NCBI GenBank assembly: GCA_937936215.1
Contig: CALGWX010000087.1
Span: forward strand, 1 to 8,391
Source: an uncultured Burkholderiaceae bacterium
Lineage (GTDB): Bacteria > Pseudomonadota > Gammaproteobacteria > Burkholderiales > Burkholderiaceae_F
Direction of reading: 5' to 3'
Length of the DNA: 8,391 nucleotides
Made by a program: the position numbers and the translations under genes
Shown: piece after piece, positions 6,811-8,391 of the stretch
How the letters are laid out: each line of letters starts with the position of its first letter
How positions within the stretch are numbered: the first letter of the stretch is position 1
Notes under the pieces: model-generated
The model's database searches: none
What the model saw: the letters and a program-made list of their open reading frames with translations, nothing else
Told to the model about the DNA's origin: nothing

Positions 6811-7065
6811 GCCGGGCGTTGCCGCCGGCGCGCGCTTGCGGGCGATTGCCGCGCCAGCTGTGCGGTCGGCAAGGGGGCGTCGAAGTCGCCCCTGCGGCCG
6901 GTGCGCGGCGCGCCGTTGCAGCGATGGATGGGCGGCGCGGTCCGCCGGCGCCGACCGCGGCAACTGGCGCGAGGCGCGTTGCCCGATCACGCCGGCTCGC
7001 TATCCGCGCCATCGTGGCGTCTTTCGTGCGACCGCGGCCATGGTGTTCCGTGCGAGGATCAATGC
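6811..7065 (+). other. infB-rbfA intergenic region, no gene seen
   Basis: These 255 bases contain no convincing gene. One hairpin pairs GGGGCG (6874-6879) with CGCCCC (6887-6892) around loop TCGAAGT, without a T-run. A smaller hairpin pairs CGCCA (7007-7011) with TGGCG (7015-7019) and is followed by TCTTTC, at best a weak terminator. I see no convincing promoter. The frame of rbfA is open upstream to 6901, but that stretch does not resemble RbfA. Confidence 0.5.
7054..7058 (+). promoter_or_regulatory. Ribosome binding site of rbfA
   Basis: GAGGA lies 7 bases before ATG 7066. This fixes the rbfA start there rather than at the upstream in-frame GTG at 6901. Confidence 0.75.
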
Positions 7066-7425
7066 ATGAAACGTTCATCCAAACCCCAGCGCGGCCAGCG
7101 CATCGCCGACCAGATCCAGCGTGACCTCGCCGAGCTGATCCGCACCGAGGTGCGCGATCCGCGCGTCGGGCTGGTGACCATCAGCGGCGTGGAGATCACG
7201 CCCGACTACGCGCACGCCAAGGTCTACTTCACGGTGATCGGCGCCGACGCCGAGACCGCGGCGCAGGGGCTGAACTCGGCGGCCGGCCATTTGCACAACC
7301 TGCTGTTCAAGCGCCTGCGCATCCACACCGTGCCGCGGCTCACCTTCGTCCACGACGCCTCGGTGGAGCGCGGCTTCGAGATCGACCGGCTGATCGACGA
7401 GGCCGTCGGCCGCCACCACAAATAA
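7066..7425 (+). CDS. rbfA: 30S ribosome-binding factor RbfA
   Basis: RbfA is a late 30S assembly factor that binds near the 5' end region of 16S rRNA and is important in cold adaptation in E. coli. The product has 119 residues, a normal length. It is a single KH-like domain: an N-terminal helix with RIADQIQRDLAELIRTEVRD (12-31), the strand pair around VGLVTISGVEITPDYAHAKV (34-53), and the closing LTFVHDASVERGFEIDRLI (92-110). The start is set by a good ribosome binding site. truB follows after 16 bases, so the two are very likely cotranscribed. Confidence 0.95.
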   Translation: MKRSSKPQRGQRIADQIQRDLAELIRTEVRDPRVGLVTISGVEITPDYAHAKVYFTVIGADAETAAQGLNSAAGHLHNLLFKRLRIHTVPRLTFVHDASVERGFEIDRLIDEAVGRHHK

Positions 7426-7441
7426 GCCGCGCAACGTTCCC

Positions 7442-8391
7442 ATGGGCCGACCGCAGGGCGATCCGGTCGACGGCGTGCTGCTGCTCGACAAGCCGCGCGG
7501 CATCACCTCCAGCGCGGCGGTGGGTTGGGCGCGGCGGCTGCTGGCTGCGCGCAAGGCCGGCCACACCGGCACCCTCGATCCGCTGGCCACCGGCCTGCTG
7601 CCGTGCGCCTTCGGCGAGGCGACCAAGTTCGCCGCCGACCTGCTCGACGCTGACAAGGGCTACGAGGCGACGCTGCGCTTTGGCGTGGCCACGACGACCG
7701 GCGACGCCGAAGGCGAAGTGATCTCGCGGCGGCCGGCCGACGTCAGCCGCGCCGAGCTGGAAACGGTGCTGTCACGCTTCACCGGCACGATCGACCAGGT
7801 GCCGCCGATGCACTCGGCGCTCAAACGACACGGCCGGCCGCTGTACGAACTGGCGCGCGCCGGCCGCGAGGTCGAGCGCGCGCCGCGTCGCGTCCGCATC
7901 GAGCGGCTGGCGCTGCTCGCGCTCGCCGGCGACGAGGCGGTGCTGGCGGTGGAGTGCAGCAAGGGCACCTACGTGCGCGTGCTGGCGCAGGACATCGGCG
8001 CGGCGCTCGGTTGCGGCGCGCACTTGGCGGCGCTGCGTCGCACGCGCGTTGGCGGCTTGCGCGTGGAAGACGCGGTGCCGCTGGCGGCGCTGGAGGCGCT
8101 CGACTTGCCGGCGCGACGCGCCCGCCTGCTGCCGCTCGACGCGCTGCTCGCCAGTTTGCCGCGGGTCGATCTCGCGGCCGAGCAGGCGCGGCGCTTCTCG
8201 CACGGCCAGCGGCTGCCGTTGCGGCTGGCGCCGGCGCCGCGGGTACGGGTCTACGCCCCGGCGGCAAGGCTGCTGGGGCTGGCGAGCATCGACGAAGACG
8301 GCGCCCTGGCGCCGCGGCGGCTGCTGGCTGCGCGCAAGGCCGGCCACACCGGCACCCTCGATCCGCTGGCCACCGGCCTGCTGCCGTGCGC
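7442..8391 (+). CDS. truB: tRNA pseudouridine(55) synthase TruB, 3' end unreliable
   Basis: TruB makes pseudouridine 55 in the T-loop of most tRNAs. The frame starts at ATG 7442 and is open to the window end (316 complete codons). Near the N-terminus are GVLLLDKPRGITS (11-23) and the catalytic motif GHTGTLDPLATGLLP, with Asp46. Tyr74 is in DKGYEATL, and KGTYVR with Tyr177 and Arg179 completes the active site; spacing matches E. coli TruB, where the corresponding positions are two higher. The normal C-terminus should come soon after IDEDGALAPRRL (283-294), as in E. coli TruB, which ends about eight residues beyond its APRRL. Instead, residues 292-317 exactly repeat residues 31-56, because the DNA at 8313-8391 duplicates 7530-7608. 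The true stop codon is therefore not seen. No ribosome binding site is visible; translation may be coupled to rbfA. Confidence 0.93.
   Translation, partial: MGRPQGDPVDGVLLLDKPRGITSSAAVGWARRLLAARKAGHTGTLDPLATGLLPCAFGEATKFAADLLDADKGYEATLRFGVATTTGDAEGEVISRRPADVSRAELETVLSRFTGTIDQVPPMHSALKRHGRPLYELARAGREVERAPRRVRIERLALLALAGDEAVLAVECSKGTYVRVLAQDIGAALGCGAHLAALRRTRVGGLRVEDAVPLAALEALDLPARRARLLPLDALLASLPRVDLAAEQARRFSHGQRLPLRLAPAPRVRVYAPAARLLGLASIDEDGALAPRRLLAARKAGHTGTLDPLATGLLPC
7530..7608 (+). repeat. 79-bp exact direct repeat, copy 1 (inside truB)
   Basis: This segment encodes TruB residues 31-56, including the catalytic Asp46 loop. It is identical over all 79 bases to 8313-8391. This copy fits the TruB family and is the genuine one. 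Confidence 0.97.
8313..8391 (+). repeat. 79-bp exact direct repeat, copy 2 (at the window end)
   Basis: This copy is identical to 7530-7608 with an offset of 783 bases (a multiple of three, so in frame). It begins at the codons for the natural TruB C-terminal APRRLL and runs off the end. Base 8312 is the first mismatch (C against G at 7529). Both the genuine TruB end and the N-terminal region encode RRLL with similar DNA, which could seed a false join. Confidence 0.97.

Noticed and set aside
4006..6990. A 994-codon open frame on the minus strand opposite infB
   Set aside because: It is a reverse-frame shadow of IF-2 codon use, dominated by Arg, Leu, His, Asp and Val; no domain is visible.
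6901..7065. N-terminal extension of rbfA by 55 residues
   Set aside because: ATG 7066 has a clear ribosome binding site and gives the normal RbfA length.

Overview
This is an ordinary core-genome window from a very GC-rich bacterium (by eye about 70% G+C or more). It is most likely a betaproteobacterium, probably Burkholderiales. The evidence is the gene order scpB-rluB-rimP-nusA-infB-rbfA-truB, the betaproteobacterial style of the RimP, NusA and IF2 sequences, and the RG-rich tails on RluB. All genes are on the + strand. I found no mobile element, CRISPR array, defence system, tRNA or rRNA.

Layout: 1-157 is the 3' end of a gene that is probably scpB. 174-1532 is rluB, the 23S rRNA pseudouridine synthase. 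1533-1896 is a 364-base non-coding stretch. It holds a hairpin just after rluB, a good -10 box (TATAAT) at 1716-1721, a possible 10-codon Arg-rich leader peptide, a hairpin, and a strong intrinsic terminator at 1837-1863. Together these look like a promoter and transcription attenuator for the operon that follows. 1897-2481 is rimP, overlapping nusA (2478-4055) by ATGA. infB (4090-6810) follows after 34 bases. After a 255-base gap come rbfA (7066-7425) and truB (7442 to the window end).

How the genes fit together: RimP and RbfA mature the 30S subunit. NusA controls elongation, pausing, termination and rRNA antitermination. IF2 places initiator tRNA on the ribosome. TruB and RluB make pseudouridines in tRNA and 23S rRNA. 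The window is thus a transcription and translation housekeeping operon preceded by a segregation gene and an rRNA modification gene.

The strangest feature is at the right edge. The last 79 bases (8313-8391) exactly repeat 7530-7608 inside truB. The repeat begins just where TruB should end, stays in frame, and runs off the end. I read this as a probable assembly artefact, so the truB 3' end should not be trusted. The most interesting biology is the rimP leader, where alternative RNA pairings could control the terminator. I see no clearly undescribed system here.
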